From Hofstenia miamia (Eukaryota > Xenacoelomorpha > Acoela), in assembly GCA_004352715.1 (NCBI GenBank), contig SCFE01000037.1:1-44033 (forward strand): 44,033 nt of DNA, in the 5' to 3' direction. Within the stretch, counting starts at the first letter, position 1, and each line of letters starts with the position of its first letter. This document shows, in pieces, positions 42,483 through 44,033 of this stretch. The position numbers and the translations under genes are program-made. A model generated the notes under the pieces. It saw nothing but the letters and a program-made list of their open reading frames with translations, was not told the origin of the DNA and ran no database searches.

Positions 42483-42591
42483 TCTTAATTATTATTCTTG
42501 CATCTCACAGCTTCATGCTGGTATCCCTCTCAGCTCGGGGAATTCACCAGTTCCCAGGGAGTCTGAGAGCTTTCCTCAGGACTCTAGCTGT
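42483..42591 (-). other. 3' untranslated end of R2-group element
   Basis: A short GC-richer stretch (ACCAGCATGAAGCTGTGAG region) ends in AATAATAATTAA. The short 3' end and TAA-type tail are common for this group. Confidence 0.45.
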
Positions 42592-42954
42592 TCCTAACAA
42601 TGCTGCCTTCTGTGCTACTGCTCCCCCCCCCACTTTGGTACTCCCAACTCCTCCAAGTATCTCTTATGCTTCTTACTCACTGCTCCTAGTGCTCCTACAA
42701 CTACCGGGACTACTTCAACTTTCTTTAACTTCCACAGCCTTTCTATTTCCTCTGCTAACTCTCTGTACTTGTCTATCTTCTCTTTCTCCTTGCTTTCTAC
42801 ATTCCTGTCCTTTGGTACTGCTATGTCTATCACTGTTCCTAATCTTTTCTCTTTGTCTACGACTACTATGTCTGGCCTCCGTGCTTCTATCACCTTGCTT
42901 GTTTGTATGTTGAAGTCCCACAATATCTTAACATTCTCATTTTCGATGGTTCCC
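42592..42954 (-). pseudogene. R2-group restriction-like endonuclease, C-terminal frameshift
   Basis: After the gap the frame gives NENVKILWDFNIQTSKVIEA, then RRPDIVVVDKEKRLGTVIDI, AVPKDRNVESKEKEKIDKY and ALGAVSKKHKRYLEELGVPK. The RPD ... IDIAVP signature is the PD-(D/E)XK-type endonuclease of this group, which nicks the target DNA. The frame stops at 42617-42615, just after a G9 run (42623-42631 on the minus strand). One base change in the run restores about 25 further codons, including QKAALLGTARVLRKAL, to a stop near 42551, so a homopolymer slip truncates the tail. Confidence 0.85.
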
Positions 42955-43022
42955 NNNNNNNNNNNNNNNNNNNNNNNNNNNNNNNNNNNNNNNNNNNNNN
43001 NNNNNNNNNNNNNNNNNNNNNN
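42955..43022. other. Assembly gap (68 N) in R2-group ORF
   Basis: Separates the knuckle from the endonuclease; the reading frame differs across it by the N count, so the true gap length probably differs slightly. Confidence 0.9.
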
Positions 43023-43677
43023 TTCTTCCCACCTTGTCATGCCTGAACTTATACTCATTCTGTGCCAACTTCTCACACCCTGCTATCAGATGATCTACTG
43101 TCTCCGCCTCTTTCTTACATAGCCTACACTTATCACTTACTTCTACTCTTCTGTCTATATGCTTCTTCACCCAGTTTGTTCTTATTGCTTGCTCCTGTGC
43201 TGCCATTATCAGTGCTTCTGTCTCTCGCTTCAGTCCTGCCTTCTTTAACCACTTGTTGCTCTCTTCTCTGTCACACTTTTCTGTGTTCCTCCAGTATTCT
43301 CCATGCATTGCCTTCTGCATATACCTTGTTTGTCTCTCTGATTCCATTCTACTCTGGTAAATCTTCTTTCCTTCACTCTCAGTTCTTATCTTCTTTAACT
43401 CCTTAGTGACCTCTAGTAGAGATCCTTTAGGTTGCTCTTCTACATATTCCTTTAGCCCTAGTGCTTCTGCTTCTACAGTTTCCTCCACACTTAGCAGCCC
43501 TTTCCCTCCCATATGACTTGCCATATACAGCCTATCTACATCTCCATTTAGTTTGAATGCTCTCTCTGCTGCTAATATCTTCCTTGTCTTCCTGTCTAAT
43601 TCCCTCAGTTCATTCTTGTTCCACCTAACTTTTCCTGCCGAATATCTCAACACTGGTATCGCCCATGTATTAAATGC
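43023..43677 (-). pseudogene. R2-group thumb/linker and CCHC knuckle
   Basis: In frame with the upstream RT piece: AFNTWAIPVLRYSAGKVRWN, a long charged helical linker (LDRKTRKILAAERAFKLNGD ... KELKKIRTESEGKK), and the zinc knuckle CRLCKKEAETVDHLIAGC (CX2CX8HX4C; about 43077-43130). The knuckle and the following domain are where R2-group proteins contact RNA/DNA. No internal stops. The frame enters the 68-N gap at 43022. Confidence 0.88.
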
Positions 43678-43689
43678 CTATATGCTATT

Positions 43690-44031
43690 CTACCCATTCA
43701 ATGCTGTCTTCTGTAGTACCTTCCTTACTCTCCTCTTGTATTCTTTCTTTAGCGTCATCTTCATTTCCTCGTGATCTGTTCTATCTTTCTCCATCACACC
43801 TAAGTACTTGTACCCCTCTTTAACTTCTTCAATCTTATCCCCACTGCTTGTCTTCAATCCCTCCCCATCCACACACTTGCCTCTAGTCATTGTCACTGCT
43901 GCACACTTTCCTAATCCAAAGTCCAACCCTGAATCTCTGCTTGCCTTCTCCAATGTTTCCACTTGCTTCTGCAACATCTTCCTTGAACTAGCGTACATCT
44001 TCAGGTCATCCATGTACCACAGGTGACTCAT
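43690..44031 (-). pseudogene. R2-group reverse transcriptase, catalytic box and thumb (partial)
   Basis: The 113-codon frame enters from the right edge and includes LWYMDDLKMYASS (motif C in the YMDDLK form seen in many R2-group elements), FGLGKCAAVTMTRGK, and EGYKYLGVMEKD, then MKMTLKKEYKRRVRKVL. It ends at TAG 43692-43690. Reading on in the same frame meets a second TAG at 43680-43678 and then the intact continuation, so two nonsense codons 12 nt apart separate otherwise continuous coding sequence. Confidence 0.88.
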
Positions 44032-44033
44032 TG

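Larger units (their letters stand above)
42483..44033 (-). mobile_element. R2-group non-LTR retrotransposon, 3' half
   Basis: The minus strand carries the RT C-terminus, a CCHC knuckle and a restriction-like endonuclease in the order typical of R2-group LINEs (single ORF, endonuclease at the C-terminus). The 5' part lies beyond the right edge. The 3' end is about 42483, where the sequence becomes AGAATAATAATTAA, a short TAA-type tail, and abuts an older LINE fragment. CpGs are moderate and decay light, so this copy is younger than its neighbours. Confidence 0.85.

Noticed and set aside
42515-43774. Leu/Ser/Cys-rich plus-strand ORFs (132, 117, 114 and 73 codons)
   Set aside because: They are antisense shadows of the R2-group reading frame on the minus strand.

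Overview
This window is AT-rich nuclear DNA from a multicellular animal, most likely an invertebrate, taken from a draft scaffold. It has gap runs (10183-10735, 12612-13001, 42955-43022) and single-N joins at 12308, 17854, 18159, 18774 and 19373. The eukaryotic call rests on Ty3/gypsy, CR1-type, R2-type, Tc1/mariner-type and foldback elements, nearly all broken, and on the lack of operons or compact genes. I cannot name the species. No complete host gene is visible; the best host-gene candidate is one possible 62-codon exon at 30240-30425.

Layout. (1) 1-2459: 5' end of a relatively young LTR retrotransposon on the minus strand: a complete 925-bp LTR (1535-2459), a candidate primer-binding site, a 195-bp tandem duplication of the LTR/PBS junction, and a Gag-like reading frame running off the left edge. 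(2) 2460-6140: an older, heavily decayed Ty3/gypsy gag-pol on the plus strand (zinc knuckle, protease, RT, RNase H) into which the LTR element inserted. Its RNase H is split by about 1.1 kb of unclassified repeat, here called family F. (3) 6140-13490: Gag-like and unknown fragments plus three more F copies, two of them facing each other as a large gapped inverted repeat. The stretch from 3577 to 8782 is almost free of CpG. (4) 13490-17200: old AT-rich repeats. (5) 17200-22370: CpG-containing sequence with assembly-type duplications flanked by single Ns. (6) 22605-23390: a sharply defined 786-bp palindromic element with 248-bp apparently identical arms built from 21-bp tandem repeats, enclosing a small helix-turn-helix ORF. 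(7) 24743-26032: a nearly intact 1.29-kb Tc1/mariner-type (DD34E) transposon with one frameshift. (8) 26035-35940: AT-rich sequence with few coding signals. (9) 35940-39521: a degenerate but nearly full-length CR1/L2-type LINE, minus strand, with a 974-bp mariner-like element (39525-40498) at its 5' side. (10) 41940-44033: a decayed LINE RT fragment joined to the 3' half of an R2-group LINE carrying a CCHC knuckle and a restriction-like endonuclease; both are on the minus strand.

The genes do not form a pathway. The window records successive insertions: young, CpG-bearing elements (LTR element, palindromic element, Tc1-type, R2-type) inside or beside old CpG-depleted remnants. The least ordinary feature is the palindromic element at 22605-23390, which pairs 16 E-box-like 21-bp repeats with an HTH-only ORF and has no catalytic transposase.
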